From NCBI GenBank assembly GCA_902766125.1, contig CACXCG010000003.1:62001-126000 (forward strand): 64,000 bases of DNA, in the 5' to 3' direction. Source of the DNA: an uncultured Spirochaetaceae bacterium. GTDB taxonomy: Bacteria > Spirochaetota > Spirochaetia > Treponematales > Treponemataceae. The position numbers were made by a program, and so were the translations under genes. Of this stretch, positions 1 to 8,942 are shown piece after piece (position 1 is the stretch's first letter; every line of letters begins with the position of its first letter). Under the pieces are notes generated by a model, which did not search any database, was not told the DNA's origin, and was given only the letters and a program-made list of their open reading frames with translations.

Positions 1-85
1 GCTTTAATTCTGCATAGGCTTTTGCTGCAACAATTGCATCTGTATCCGGATTTTTGTGACCGATTATATAAACCTTCTTTACCAT
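1..85 (-). CDS. ppaC: Manganese-dependent inorganic pyrophosphatase (family II, DHH), N-terminal fragment
   Basis: Only the first 28 codons lie in the window; the gene runs off the left edge. The peptide begins [20 protein letters not shown]. This is the N-terminal signature of family II (DHH) pyrophosphatases, where the GHxNPDTD block supplies metal ligands. Known role: hydrolysis of pyrophosphate to phosphate in the cytoplasm, usually Mn2+-dependent. The start is fixed by a good promoter (TTGTTC, 17 bp, TAGAAT) ending 6 bases before the ATG, with no ribosome binding site, so the mRNA is probably leaderless. The gene is divergent from galK and the two promoters overlap at their -35 boxes. 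Whether regulatory CBS/DRTGG domains follow cannot be seen. Confidence 0.8.
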   Translation of the reverse strand, partial: MVKKVYIIGHKNPDTDAIVAAKAYAELK

Positions 86-91
86 AGCGAC

Positions 92-141
92 ATTCTACAG
101 CGTTTTTCTTTGTTGAACAAGATGTCCCCTTATGCTATCAT
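92..141. promoter_or_regulatory. Divergent promoters for pyrophosphatase and galK with interlocked -35 boxes
   Basis: Plus strand: TTGAAC 113-118, 17 bp, TATCAT 136-141, serving galK. Minus strand: TTGTTC (read at 120-115), 17 bp, TAGAAT (97-92), serving the pyrophosphatase. The two -35 boxes share bases 115-118 within the near-palindrome TTGTTGAACAA, so polymerase probably cannot occupy both at once. Confidence 0.65.
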
Positions 142-159
142 GCAGGAACGAGGTACTAT

Positions 160-1359
160 ATGAATTCATTAACGGCAACAACATACGATCCATCTGATCT
201 TCCTGGTGCATTTGTAGAAATGTATGGCGGAACAAAAGAAAGCGTTTCTGTGTTTTCTTCACCGGCACGCATTAACATCATCGGAGAACATATTGACTAC
301 AATGGTGGCGTCGTATTTCCTGCAGCAATCAACCGCTACCTGTATGTTGCCATCAGGAAGCGAAACGACAGTAAAATCATTTACAACGACATTCACTTTC
401 CCGGAACCTTTACCTTTGACATTAACGACAACTTTGTATTTGACAAAAAGAATGACTATGCAAACTATCTGAACGGAATTCTTTCGCAGATGAAAGCACA
501 GGGATATAAGTTCGATACCGGATTTGAAATCCTTATGGCAAGCAATGTTCCTGCAGGCGGCGGTATTTCCTCTTCTTCTGCACTGGAATGCGGTTTTGCC
601 TATGCAGTAAGCGAAACCTACGGCTTTAACATTGACCGCATACAGATTGCAAAACTTGGCCAGATGAGCGAACACAATTTTATGAACGTAAACTGCGGCA
701 TCATGGATCAGTTTATTATTGCAGTGGGCAAAAAAAATACTGCAGTAAAACTGAACTGCAACACGCTGGAATACGAATATGCTCCGCTTGAACTGGGAGA
801 CTACCGCTTTGTAGTCATGAACACAAACAAGCAGAGACGGCTTGCAGACAGCAAGTACAACGAACGCCGTGAACAGTGTGAAAAAGCACTTGCACTTTTA
901 AAAGCAGCAGGACACAGCATAACAGCCCTGTGCGACTTAACGCCTGACGAATGGGAAAAAGCAAAGTCATGCATAAGCGATGAAGTTCTGCAGAAGAGAG
1001 CAAAACACTGCGTGTACGAAAATCAGCGTGTAAAGGATGCAGTTGCAGCACTTAACAAAGGAGACCTGGTACAGCTGGGTAAGCTTTTAAACGCATCACA
1101 TGAATCACTTAAAAACGACTATGAAGTAACCGGCATAGAACTGGATACACTTGCTTACAGCGCACAAAAACAGGAAGGCTGTCTGGGTGCCCGCATGACC
1201 GGTGCAGGATTTGGCGGCTGTGCAATTGCGTTAGTGCACAAAGACAAAGTTGATGCATTCATAGACAACGTACAAAAAAAGTACACCGCTGCCATCGGAT
1301 ATAATGCAGGATTTTTCGCATGTGAAAGTGGCGATGGAGTTGCGCGAGTTTCTGAGTAG
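160..1359 (+). CDS. galK: Galactokinase
   Basis: Phosphorylates galactose to galactose-1-phosphate with ATP, the first step of the Leloir pathway, in the cytoplasm. The 399-residue protein has the usual GHMP-kinase order: the galactokinase signature with IIGEHIDYNGG near residue 40, the ATP-binding GGGISSSSALE loop near 133, and the C-terminal GARMTGAGFGG motif near 340. Length is normal for the family. The ATG at 160 is preceded by GGAACGAGG at 145-153 and by a TTGAAC/TATCAT promoter. The gene is monocistronic: a bidirectional hairpin follows at 1385-1416 and the next gene is convergent. No galT, galE or transporter is adjacent, so the pathway is scattered. Confidence 0.95.
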   Translation: MNSLTATTYDPSDLPGAFVEMYGGTKESVSVFSSPARINIIGEHIDYNGGVVFPAAINRYLYVAIRKRNDSKIIYNDIHFPGTFTFDINDNFVFDKKNDYANYLNGILSQMKAQGYKFDTGFEILMASNVPAGGGISSSSALECGFAYAVSETYGFNIDRIQIAKLGQMSEHNFMNVNCGIMDQFIIAVGKKNTAVKLNCNTLEYEYAPLELGDYRFVVMNTNKQRRLADSKYNERREQCEKALALLKAAGHSITALCDLTPDEWEKAKSCISDEVLQKRAKHCVYENQRVKDAVAALNKGDLVQLGKLLNASHESLKNDYEVTGIELDTLAYSAQKQEGCLGARMTGAGFGGCAIALVHKDKVDAFIDNVQKKYTAAIGYNAGFFACESGDGVARVSE

Positions 1360-1384
1360 CAGTTTCTTACTGCATGCTGCATAA

Positions 1385-1416
1385 AAAAAGCCCTCCGGTT
1401 TTTCCGAAGGGCTTTT
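1385..1416. terminator. Bidirectional intrinsic terminator between galK and the polyene operon
   Basis: The inverted repeat AGCCCTCCGG / CCGAAGGGCT (one mismatch) with a short T-rich loop is flanked by A7 on the left and T4 on the right. It can therefore end both galK (plus) and the minus-strand polyketide operon. Confidence 0.8.
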
Positions 1417-1435
1417 CTTATTTTAGACGGACTTT

Positions 1436-2698
1436 CTATTCTGTCCAGCGCTTGAACACCAGTGATGTGTTAATACCACCGAATGCAAAGTTGTTAGACA
1501 TAACGTAATCAGTCTTTATTTCACGGCCTTCACCTTTAATGTAATCCAGAGGAGCACATTCAGGATCAACGTTAACCAGGTTCAGGTTAGGATGGAACCA
1601 GCCTGTGTTCATCATGTTGATGGTAAGCCATGCTTCAACACAACCACATGCACCCAGTGTATGACCAATGTAGCTCTTTGTCGTAGAGATGGGAACTGCG
1701 CGGTTGAACACCTTGTAGGTTGCAGCGGTTTCTGCAATGTCTCCGTGATGAGTTGCAGTTCCGTGAGCATTGACATAACCAATAAGGTCAGGAGAAATTC
1801 CTGCATCTTTTACTGACTGTGCCATACAGACAGCCTGTGTTTCGGGGTTAGGAGAAGTGATGTGGGTTCCGTCTGCGTTTGTACCAAAGCCTACAACTTC
1901 TGCATAGATTTTAGCACCACGCTTAACGGCATGTTCCAGATCTTCAAGAACCATCATGCCTGCACCTTCACCAATAACTAAACCGTCACGGTCTTTGTCA
2001 AAAGCGCGGGGTTCCAGTTCCGGAGAATTATTAAGGATTGCAGTTGCACCCATTGCATCAAAACAGCCTGCATCGGGAGGAGTCAGTTCTTCTGCTCCGC
2101 CGGCAAACATAACAGTCTGGATTCCGTTTTCAATTGCTTCGTATGCATAACCAATTGACTGGCTTCCTGAAGTACAGGCAGTGTTTGTGGTAATGACACG
2201 GCCTTTGATTCCGTAGTAAACGCTGATGTTTGCAGCACAAGTCTGAGGCATACACTTAATGTAAGTCTGACTGTCAATGCGGGTTGCATCACCTTCGGTT
2301 ACCATTGCTGCCATATCAACAATAGCAGACATGCTTCCCATACATGAACCGTATGCAATACCGGCACTTCCATCCTGCAGTTCAGCAAGAATTGAACCGT
2401 CTTCATTCTTGAGCTTAGCCATATCAAGTGCACGGTCCATTGCAACCAGAGAAAGCAGTGCAACACGTCCCATACCGCGAACCTTTTTGCGGGGGAACGA
2501 AGGCAGTTCTTTTTCGTACGGACATGCAAGGCGGGTATTCATGCGTTCAAAGAATTCCCAGTCCTTCATGTAACGAATACGGTTTTTGTACGACTGCAGG
2601 TTAGCAAATGCTTCATCCCAATCATCACCCAGACCAGAGAGCATACCGGCTCCCGTAATAACGACACGGCGTTTTCCATTCGGTTTAGTAAAATTCAT
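1436..2698 (-). CDS. Beta-ketoacyl-ACP synthase (FabF type; ApeR-like), last gene of the aryl-polyene-type operon
   Basis: Condensing enzyme of 420 residues that should join malonyl-ACP to an acyl chain. The catalytic triad is complete: Cys175 in TNTACTSGS, His312 in VNAHGTATHHGD and His346 in KSYIGHTLGA, followed by NNFAFGG near the C-terminus. FabF-family synthases use Cys to hold the acyl chain and two His for decarboxylation. The ATG at 2698 overlaps the TGA of the reductase gene by four bases (ATGA), so translation is probably coupled. The order KS-DH-KR-KS at the operon end matches the O-P-Q-R block of proteobacterial aryl polyene clusters, where the last KS (ApeR) acts as a homodimer. 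That role is inferred here from position. Confidence 0.88.
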   Translation of the reverse strand: MNFTKPNGKRRVVITGAGMLSGLGDDWDEAFANLQSYKNRIRYMKDWEFFERMNTRLACPYEKELPSFPRKKVRGMGRVALLSLVAMDRALDMAKLKNEDGSILAELQDGSAGIAYGSCMGSMSAIVDMAAMVTEGDATRIDSQTYIKCMPQTCAANISVYYGIKGRVITTNTACTSGSQSIGYAYEAIENGIQTVMFAGGAEELTPPDAGCFDAMGATAILNNSPELEPRAFDKDRDGLVIGEGAGMMVLEDLEHAVKRGAKIYAEVVGFGTNADGTHITSPNPETQAVCMAQSVKDAGISPDLIGYVNAHGTATHHGDIAETAATYKVFNRAVPISTTKSYIGHTLGACGCVEAWLTINMMNTGWFHPNLNLVNVDPECAPLDYIKGEGREIKTDYVMSNNFAFGGINTSLVFKRWTE

Positions 2699-3435
2699 TT
2701 TATACCACCATTAACATTAATAACTTGACGAGTAATATAGCTTGCTCCATCAGAAAGCAGGAACACAACAGGAGCTGCAATTTCTTCAGGCTTTCCTACA
2801 CGCTTCATAGGAATGTCATTGAGCAGTGCTTCAATCGGAGCATCTTTAATCATTTCTGTTTCAATTGCTCCCGGTGCCACAGAGTTAACCGTAATTGAAC
2901 GGGTTGCAAGTTCTGCAGCAAGTGCTTTTGTTGCACCAATGATACCTGCCTTTGCAGCAGAATAGTTTGTCTGACCACGGTTACCGTTTACACCGCTTGC
3001 AGAAGAAATAGTAATAATGCGTCCACCTCTTCTCTTGCGGATCATAGGCATAACCAGCGGCTGAATAACGTTGTAGAAACTGTCCAGGTTTGTGTGAATA
3101 ACGGCATCCCAGTCTTCACCTTCCAGACCTGCAAATGTATTGTCGCGGGTAATACCGGCATTGCTTACGATACCCCACAGACCGCCATACTTTTCGGTAA
3201 GTGCATCCAGTTTTTCTTTACAGTCTGCACGATTGCTTACATCAAACTGAATCAGTTCTCCGTTACCACCAGCAGCTTTCATCTGAGCAAGCGTTTCTTC
3301 TGCTTTTGCCTGTCCACGATTGTAATGTGCAATAACATAGTAGCCAGCTTTTGCTGCTTCTACTGCAATGGCTCTTCCGATTCCGCCACTTGCACCGGTT
3401 ACCAGCACCTTCTTCTGTTCGTTTTCATCAGCCAT
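2695..3435 (-). CDS. 3-oxoacyl-ACP reductase (SDR; FabG/ApeQ-like)
   Basis: NADPH-dependent short-chain reductase, 246 residues, that should reduce the ketone made by the condensing enzymes. Rossmann motif VTGASGGIG at 12-20, NAG near 92, a Ser at 144-145 (ITISSASG), and Tyr158 and Lys162 in NYSAAK form the usual SDR site. The reading frame is open further upstream, but the ATG at 3435 is chosen because GGTGGAGG lies just before it and longer starts would enter the dehydratase gene. It sits between the dehydratase and a KS gene in the polyketide operon. A general fatty-acid FabG role is possible but unlikely in this context. Confidence 0.9.
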   Translation of the reverse strand: MADENEQKKVLVTGASGGIGRAIAVEAAKAGYYVIAHYNRGQAKAEETLAQMKAAGGNGELIQFDVSNRADCKEKLDALTEKYGGLWGIVSNAGITRDNTFAGLEGEDWDAVIHTNLDSFYNVIQPLVMPMIRKRRGGRIITISSASGVNGNRGQTNYSAAKAGIIGATKALAAELATRSITVNSVAPGAIETEMIKDAPIEALLNDIPMKRVGKPEEIAAPVVFLLSDGASYITRQVINVNGGIK

Positions 3436-3451
3436 ATCAATACCTCCACCT

Positions 3452-3982
3452 TTACGAGTTTGCATTCTGCTGCAGTCCGCCTAAAAACGACGCCATGTCT
3501 TTCATTTCCATAACGGTAATTTTTGTCGTTGCAGCAGGAGTTTCGTCACCGGCGTGTTCGTACAATGCACAGTTGTAACAGAACACATCATCTGACTTAT
3601 ATTCTTCTTTTACTTTCATTTGAATCGTTGTGTTATTCTTAAGAACGGGAACTGATGCCTTAAGATTCTGCACACTCAGGATAACACCGGGACAGGCTGC
3701 ATCTTTCTGATTGTTTGCAACTTTGATGATTGCAGACATAGTAGAAATGCTCTGAGCCATAATTTCAAATCCTGCCCATGAGGGAATTCCGTCCAGTCCT
3801 TCTTCGTAGAAAATACTGTCTTTGGTAATGTCATATTCAGTAGTAATTGAATTGTCTTCAAGACTGTAACCGGTTACGCGGCTTAACAGAACCATCTTTC
3901 CCTTATGCGGAAGTAACTGTTCAATTACATCGCGCTCTACACGCTGAGGAACTACATCGCCTTCAAACGTAATCATTTTCAT
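3452..3982 (-). CDS. Hot-dog fold beta-hydroxyacyl-ACP dehydratase (ApeP-like)
   Basis: A 176-residue single hot-dog protein. It opens with LLPHKGKMVLLSRV (residues 15-28) and has FEIMAQSIST near 70, the pattern of the ApeP family of 3-hydroxyacyl-ACP dehydratases in aryl polyene clusters. It should remove water from hydroxyacyl-ACP to leave the conjugated double bond. It overlaps the upstream KS gene by four bases and is 17 bases from the reductase start. A second, smaller dehydratase (ApeI-like) lies at 13612-13986; known aryl polyene systems also carry two. Confidence 0.85.
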   Translation of the reverse strand: MKMITFEGDVVPQRVERDVIEQLLPHKGKMVLLSRVTGYSLEDNSITTEYDITKDSIFYEEGLDGIPSWAGFEIMAQSISTMSAIIKVANNQKDAACPGVILSVQNLKASVPVLKNNTTIQMKVKEEYKSDDVFCYNCALYEHAGDETPAATTKITVMEMKDMASFLGGLQQNANS

Positions 3983-5187
3983 ACTGATTCCTCCAGTGAA
4001 AAAATAAGACTTGCATTCGAACCTCCGAACGCAAACGAATTTGACATAACATGACGCACACGATTTTTTGTTGTCTGCGGATGCAAAGCGTCAACAATTG
4101 CAAGCGGCGGTAATGCAGGATCTGTTACTGCATCCCATACCTGAGCAGGAAACACTGCGTCTTCTGTGTTACGGTTGTGCACCAGCGTTTCGTAGCAGAC
4201 CGCAGCTTCCAGTGCTGCAGCCGCACCAAGCGTATGCCCCGTAAGAGATTTTGTTGAACTGCATGCAACAGGACGATGATCAAACACTTCGTCAACCGCT
4301 TTTGCTTCCATTGCATCGTTAAACACAGTTCCCGTTCCATGCAGGTTGATATACGAAATATCCTGACTGGAAAGCTGTGCCTGTTCAAGCGCTTTTTTCA
4401 TTGCACATGCAGCACCCTTTCCAGACGGATCAGGAGAAGTCATGTGATATGCGTCGGCACTTTCGCCATAACCGGAAAGCACAACCGGCTCATTGTTTTT
4501 TAACGGTGTACGTGAAAGCACAAAGAATACAGCGGCATCGCCTAGGGTAATTCCTTCGCGGTTTTTGCTGAAAGGATTTGTCTTTTTTGCAGCAAGTGCT
4601 TCAAGCGAACCAAAACCACTGAGCGTTGTATCGGATGCAATATCAACACCGCCTGCAATAACTGCATCACACAAACCTGAGCGGATAAGCTGACTTGCTT
4701 TAATGAGTGCACAGGCAGACGAAGAACAGGCAGTTGAAAACGCAAGTGCAGGTCCGGTAATACCGCACTGTTCTGCAACAAGGGAAGCAACATAGTCGGC
4801 ACTCTGCATTTCCAGTGTGTAGTCTTTGGGGAATGCACCGTCGTTAAGATACGTACGCCATGCACTTACGGAACGTTCACTTACATTGTCACAGCTTCCG
4901 ACACAAACGGCTATGCGCTCTTTTCCAAACTGATTCTTTGCATCTTCGATAACATCTGCAATCTGATTAAGAGAAGCAGACTGCATGCGGGAAAGGTGCA
5001 TGTCAATTCTACAGGAAGCAGGAGGACAGTCTTCTGCTTTAATGCGTGCGGCATACAGCGTGTTACCCGCAGGAGCAGTTACCCGGGTAAGTGCATCCTG
5101 TGACGGAGACGTAACTTTCTGCCACAACTGTTCTGCATTCGAAGCAAGAGCACACATAACTGCAGGTTTAGAAACGTATACAGACAT
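3979..5187 (-). CDS. Beta-ketoacyl-ACP synthase (ApeO-like)
   Basis: Condensing enzyme of 402 residues with a full active site: Cys154 in FSTACSSSA, His283 in NLHGTGTVFND and His318 in KSLTGHTLGA, plus SNSFAFGG near the end. The open frame extends to 5334, but that would overlap the lipoprotein gene and adds a basic, non-homologous N-terminus. The ATG at 5187, two bases after the upstream stop and preceded by AGAGG, is the sensible start. In characterised aryl polyene systems the ApeO KS pairs with the inactive ApeC chain-length factor; here the candidate partner is divergent at 16609-17319. Assignment as ApeO rather than ApeR rests on gene order. Confidence 0.87.
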   Translation of the reverse strand: MSVYVSKPAVMCALASNAEQLWQKVTSPSQDALTRVTAPAGNTLYAARIKAEDCPPASCRIDMHLSRMQSASLNQIADVIEDAKNQFGKERIAVCVGSCDNVSERSVSAWRTYLNDGAFPKDYTLEMQSADYVASLVAEQCGITGPALAFSTACSSSACALIKASQLIRSGLCDAVIAGGVDIASDTTLSGFGSLEALAAKKTNPFSKNREGITLGDAAVFFVLSRTPLKNNEPVVLSGYGESADAYHMTSPDPSGKGAACAMKKALEQAQLSSQDISYINLHGTGTVFNDAMEAKAVDEVFDHRPVACSSTKSLTGHTLGAAAALEAAVCYETLVHNRNTEDAVFPAQVWDAVTDPALPPLAIVDALHPQTTKNRVRHVMSNSFAFGGSNASLIFSLEESV

Positions 5188-5189
5188 GT

Positions 5190-5861
5190 CTAATCCTCTG
5201 CCTGTGTAAGCACGTAGGTGTATCCGCGCAAAAAATTCTGTATGGTAGTAACACCGTTCTGTTTTGTAATTTCTTCTATTACGGTACCGTTGTTTAAAAT
5301 ACGGCGGATTTCTTTTGAAGCAGTTTTTGTACATTCAAACTGCATGCGGTTCAACTCATAGTTAACCTGCAGTGCATCTGCAGAATAAAAAGCGTTTTCA
5401 AAATCTGCAACAATGTATTCCGGCTTAAGTGATTTGGGGAACACGGCACTGTCAAGCGTAAGGCTGTCTCCCGTGTACGAAAGCGATCCCATATCAACAC
5501 CGAATTCATTTAAAAGCACAAAAGAAATTTCTGCATCATCTGCATAGACATACATCTGAAGTGCAAACGATGTATCTCCGAATTTTCCGGTAAACAGATT
5601 TAAGCTGTCAACGGTTCCGTCCATGCAGCGCGGTAACAGCAGGGGAACTTTTTTTGTATTGGTTACATACACTGTATACTTTGCAGCTCCCTCGGGCATG
5701 GAAACGCACGAAGAAAACAGCGCAAGGCACAGTGCAAAAAGCGCACAAAAAACACCAGCTTTATGACGAGGATTCTGAAACATGACTGTAACAGACGGAA
5801 TTGTCTTCATTGTGCCCATCATAACAGACAGGGTGTTTTTGGTCAACGCACACAGGCGCAT
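5190..5861 (-). CDS. DUF3261-like outer membrane lipoprotein of the polyene export set
   Basis: Small exported protein (up to 223 residues) with a hydrophobic stretch ending LALFSSC, a relaxed spirochaetal lipobox, so probably a lipoprotein. The body is beta-rich with VFLLNEFGVDMGSL-like segments similar to DUF3261 proteins, which sit beside the MMPL exporter and LolA-like gene in aryl polyene clusters and are thought to help place the pigment in the outer membrane. The similarity is judged by eye plus position. The first ATG overlaps the cyclase stop (TGATG), but Met15, Met18 or Met27 are alternatives; none has a clear ribosome binding site. The true N-terminus probably begins nearer the signal sequence. 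Confidence 0.62.
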   Translation of the reverse strand: MRLCALTKNTLSVMMGTMKTIPSVTVMFQNPRHKAGVFCALFALCLALFSSCVSMPEGAAKYTVYVTNTKKVPLLLPRCMDGTVDSLNLFTGKFGDTSFALQMYVYADDAEISFVLLNEFGVDMGSLSYTGDSLTLDSAVFPKSLKPEYIVADFENAFYSADALQVNYELNRMQFECTKTASKEIRRILNNGTVIEEITKQNGVTTIQNFLRGYTYVLTQAED

Positions 5862-8800
5862 CAGCCTAAGAAGAAGGTCTTCATGACGCCCTTACCCTTC
5901 ACTTCTACGTCTACGCTTTCACCGTACGCAAACAGGCCTTTTGTCTGATTATAGGTCTCTTCGCTGACATGGATTTTCATAGGAACACCGGTACTTTCCA
6001 TACGGCTTGCAACGTTAACCGTGTCGCCCCAGATGTCATAAATGAACTTGCTCTTACCAATGACACCCGCAACAAGGTCTCCGGTATTGATACCTACACG
6101 AATCTGAAGTCCTGCTTCGGTAACTTCATTAAAGTCGCGTACATCCTGCAGAAGTCCCTTTGCAAAGCGAACCATTTTCTTAACGCTGTCAGTGTCGGTT
6201 TCTTCGGTTAAACCAGTTGCGGCCATGTAGGCATCACCAATCGTCTTGATTTTTTCAATGCCTTCTTTCTTTGCACGTTCGTCAAATTTAGAAATAAGTC
6301 TGTTGAGCATGGTAACCAGTTTTTCTGCACTCATGACACTGCTCATTTTGGTAAAGCCGACAATATCGGTAAACAGAACCGTTGCATTGGGATATTTCCT
6401 GGAAATAATTCTATCCGGATTTTCTGTAAGTTCAACAGCAATTTCTTCGGGAAGAATGTTCAGCAGAAGATTTTCTGCTTTTTCATTTGCAAGCTTAAGT
6501 TCATGAGTCCGTTCTTCAACTTCTTTTTCCAGCTGTTTCTGATAGCGGCGCATGGTGTAGATTTTATATCTTACGGCAAGGAACACGGCAAGTGCAATCA
6601 AAAATGCTGACACAATCCAGAACCACGGACGCTGCCAGATATGCGGTTTCTTTGAAATATGCACCGGTACAGAAGGAAGACTTTCTACACCATCATTATT
6701 GAGTGCCATTACGGTAAACGTATAGTCACCCGGTTTAATGTTAGTATACGAAATGACTCTCGTTGCCTGCCAGTCAGAATACTCAGATTCAAATCCTTCA
6801 AGCATATAACTGAACTGAAGCCGTTCGGGAGAGTTTGAAGTAAGACCGGTATACTTAATGCTCAAACGTTTTGCATTCGGCGGAACAATAATCTCTTCTC
6901 CGTGATAATCATAGCTTTCGTTGTCTATCATGTAGTTTTGAATTTCAATACGGGGAATATGCTGATTTGCTCCCAGTTTTACCGGATCATAAATAGCAAA
7001 GCCGTCCACCAGTGTAAACCATAAGCGCCCCTGAGAATCTTTGAGTGAGCAGGAGGTAGAAGTTACACCGCCGGTATCAAGACCGTCAGATTTACCATAA
7101 GAACGAACCGTAAGCGTTTTTCGCTTTCCGTCAATGACATCCTGCATTTCTGACATCTTTGCAGACAGAATACCCTTGTTTGTTGTTATCCAGACTGTAT
7201 CCGTGTAATCAATAAGAGCCTGGAATACACTGTCGGTTCCCAGACCGTTAAGCGAGTTGAAGTTAACAATGGAACCATTCTGTGTATTCAGAATAGAAAG
7301 ACCGGTTCCGGTACAAATCCAGATGCGATCATTCTGATTATAGATTTTAAAGATTACGTTTCCTGCAAGACCTTCATTCGTGGTATAGTGTTTTATAACC
7401 TGTTCATCTTTAAGGACATATACACCGCCACCGTTTGTACCAATCCATACCTGCTGTTCTGAATCTTCATACAGCCACATGATGTAGTTGTTTTCCATTT
7501 CAAGTTTCTTTGATATGGTGTCGAGTTTTCCGTCCTTGCGGATAACCGTAAGTCCCTGTGCCGTTCCGACATAGTAGTCACCCCAACTAGTCTTGATTGA
7601 AACACGGTCACGGTTTCCTACAATGCCGTCATCCACAGACCAGGTTGTTATTTCATCACGTGCTGTCATGCGTATCTGCGGAATGTCAGTAGAGAATGTT
7701 GAAACGATAATTTCATTGTCACTGGTTAAACCGACATGACGAACGCGTAAGCCCTTAGTAAGTTCTCCCAGTTCAGTATCTACAAACTTTCCGTTCTGAT
7801 AGCACAGTACACCTTTATCTGAACCTATCCAGGTTACATTACGCCATGTATCTTCACAGATAGAGTTAACGCTGGTTTCTGTTGAAATGGTAAGAAATTT
7901 TGCTCTGCTTAATTTATACAGTCCGCCGCGGTTAAGTCCCAGCCAGATGTTTCCTTCGTCGTCTTCGATAAGAACTGTTGCACCATCATCAGGAAGACCG
8001 TTGGTGGTATCTAAATATGAAAATTCACCGTTATGAATAACTGTCAAACCGGCATCGCATGCAACCCAGTAGTTACCCAGAGAATCCTGCATAACCATAG
8101 AAACCGATGACGGCTTCTTTTCAGGGTGACTTATGTCGTATACGGTTTCTTCTCCGTTCTTGATGCAAACTGCATAACAGGGACACACTGCAAACCACAG
8201 GGCACCGCTGTTATCCTGACGGACGCTGAACACATCTCTTGAATCAACTTTAGAAAAACCAGGAAAGCGTTTTAAAACCTTTTCTTCATACACAAACAAA
8301 TCTGTTCCGGTTGCAATCCAGACACGACCTGCGGTATCACAGAACATATCGCTGACAATGATTTTTTCGTCAATACCTTCATCGCGTCTGGGAATCTGTA
8401 TTTTTCCTTCGGGAGTAATGTAACACAGATCCGCTGCAGTTCCCACCCAGATGTTGTGATTTAAATCTTCGCAAAGAGCATTTATCTTGTTATTTACCAG
8501 ACCGTCACTGACAGTGTATTTTCTTACAGAACCGTCGGTATACAGGCAGGAAATTCCTTCGTCGTTATGACCAACCCAGATGTTTCCGTCTGTATCCTGA
8601 AAAAGTGAGTGTGCTGTTGCAAAGTCGTACTTTTCATCTGTCGCACGGCTGAAGGTGGTAAACTCTACGCCGTCAAATCTGACCAGACCATCATAGGTTC
8701 CGACATAGATATACCCTTTGGAATCTTCCATCATGTCGGCAATAGTCATTCCGGGAAGACCGTCTTCTGTAGTCCAGTTCTTGCTTACATAATCCTTAAA

Positions 8801-8887
8801 GAAACTGTCTTCAATAGCGGGAGCAGCAAAAAGACTTGCACACAACAATACACTTAAAAGCGGTAAAACAAAAAGTTTCCTATTCAT
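5861..8887 (-). CDS. Beta-propeller (Reg_prop/Y_Y_Y) receptor fused to class III adenylate cyclase
   Basis: Membrane sensor of about 1008 residues. Order: signal peptide (1-22), a long periplasmic region of two-component-regulator propeller repeats (W-x-GT-x-x-G-x-x units such as IWLGLNRGGLY and VWIGTNGGGVY), a Y_Y_Y domain near 680-740, one membrane segment near 755, a signalling coiled coil with NILPEEIAVEL, and a class III cyclase from about 834. Metal ligands Asp841 and Asp885 are present. Substrate-choice residues Lys881 (KIKTIGD) and Asp951 (YDIWGD) plus Asn958 and Arg962 are all of the adenylate, not guanylate, type. It should make cAMP when the propeller senses a ligand, possibly a glycan. 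It has its own promoter and sits between the exporter and lipoprotein genes. Confidence 0.88.
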   Translation of the reverse strand: MNRKLFVLPLLSVLLCASLFAAPAIEDSFFKDYVSKNWTTEDGLPGMTIADMMEDSKGYIYVGTYDGLVRFDGVEFTTFSRATDEKYDFATAHSLFQDTDGNIWVGHNDEGISCLYTDGSVRKYTVSDGLVNNKINALCEDLNHNIWVGTAADLCYITPEGKIQIPRRDEGIDEKIIVSDMFCDTAGRVWIATGTDLFVYEEKVLKRFPGFSKVDSRDVFSVRQDNSGALWFAVCPCYAVCIKNGEETVYDISHPEKKPSSVSMVMQDSLGNYWVACDAGLTVIHNGEFSYLDTTNGLPDDGATVLIEDDEGNIWLGLNRGGLYKLSRAKFLTISTETSVNSICEDTWRNVTWIGSDKGVLCYQNGKFVDTELGELTKGLRVRHVGLTSDNEIIVSTFSTDIPQIRMTARDEITTWSVDDGIVGNRDRVSIKTSWGDYYVGTAQGLTVIRKDGKLDTISKKLEMENNYIMWLYEDSEQQVWIGTNGGGVYVLKDEQVIKHYTTNEGLAGNVIFKIYNQNDRIWICTGTGLSILNTQNGSIVNFNSLNGLGTDSVFQALIDYTDTVWITTNKGILSAKMSEMQDVIDGKRKTLTVRSYGKSDGLDTGGVTSTSCSLKDSQGRLWFTLVDGFAIYDPVKLGANQHIPRIEIQNYMIDNESYDYHGEEIIVPPNAKRLSIKYTGLTSNSPERLQFSYMLEGFESEYSDWQATRVISYTNIKPGDYTFTVMALNNDGVESLPSVPVHISKKPHIWQRPWFWIVSAFLIALAVFLAVRYKIYTMRRYQKQLEKEVEERTHELKLANEKAENLLLNILPEEIAVELTENPDRIISRKYPNATVLFTDIVGFTKMSSVMSAEKLVTMLNRLISKFDERAKKEGIEKIKTIGDAYMAATGLTEETDTDSVKKMVRFAKGLLQDVRDFNEVTEAGLQIRVGINTGDLVAGVIGKSKFIYDIWGDTVNVASRMESTGVPMKIHVSEETYNQTKGLFAYGESVDVEVKGKGVMKTFFLG

Positions 8888-8897
8888 AGTAATATCT

Positions 8898-8926
8898 GTT
8901 ATACCGCATTTTGCGTATATGTTCAA
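8898..8926 (-). promoter_or_regulatory. Internal promoter in front of the cyclase gene
   Basis: Read on the minus strand: TTGAAC (8926-8921), 17 bp, TATAAC (8903-8898), then 10 bases to the ATG at 8887. It lies in the 55-bp gap after the MMPL gene, the widest gap of the operon, and could drive the cyclase, lipoprotein, KS, DH, KR and KS genes separately. Confidence 0.6.
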
Positions 8927-8942
8927 GAAAAGAGACTATATA

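Noticed and set aside
5188-5334. N-terminal extension of the ApeO-like KS
   Set aside because: It would overlap the lipoprotein gene, has no homology to KS enzymes, and lacks a ribosome binding site; the ATG at 5187 has AGAGG.
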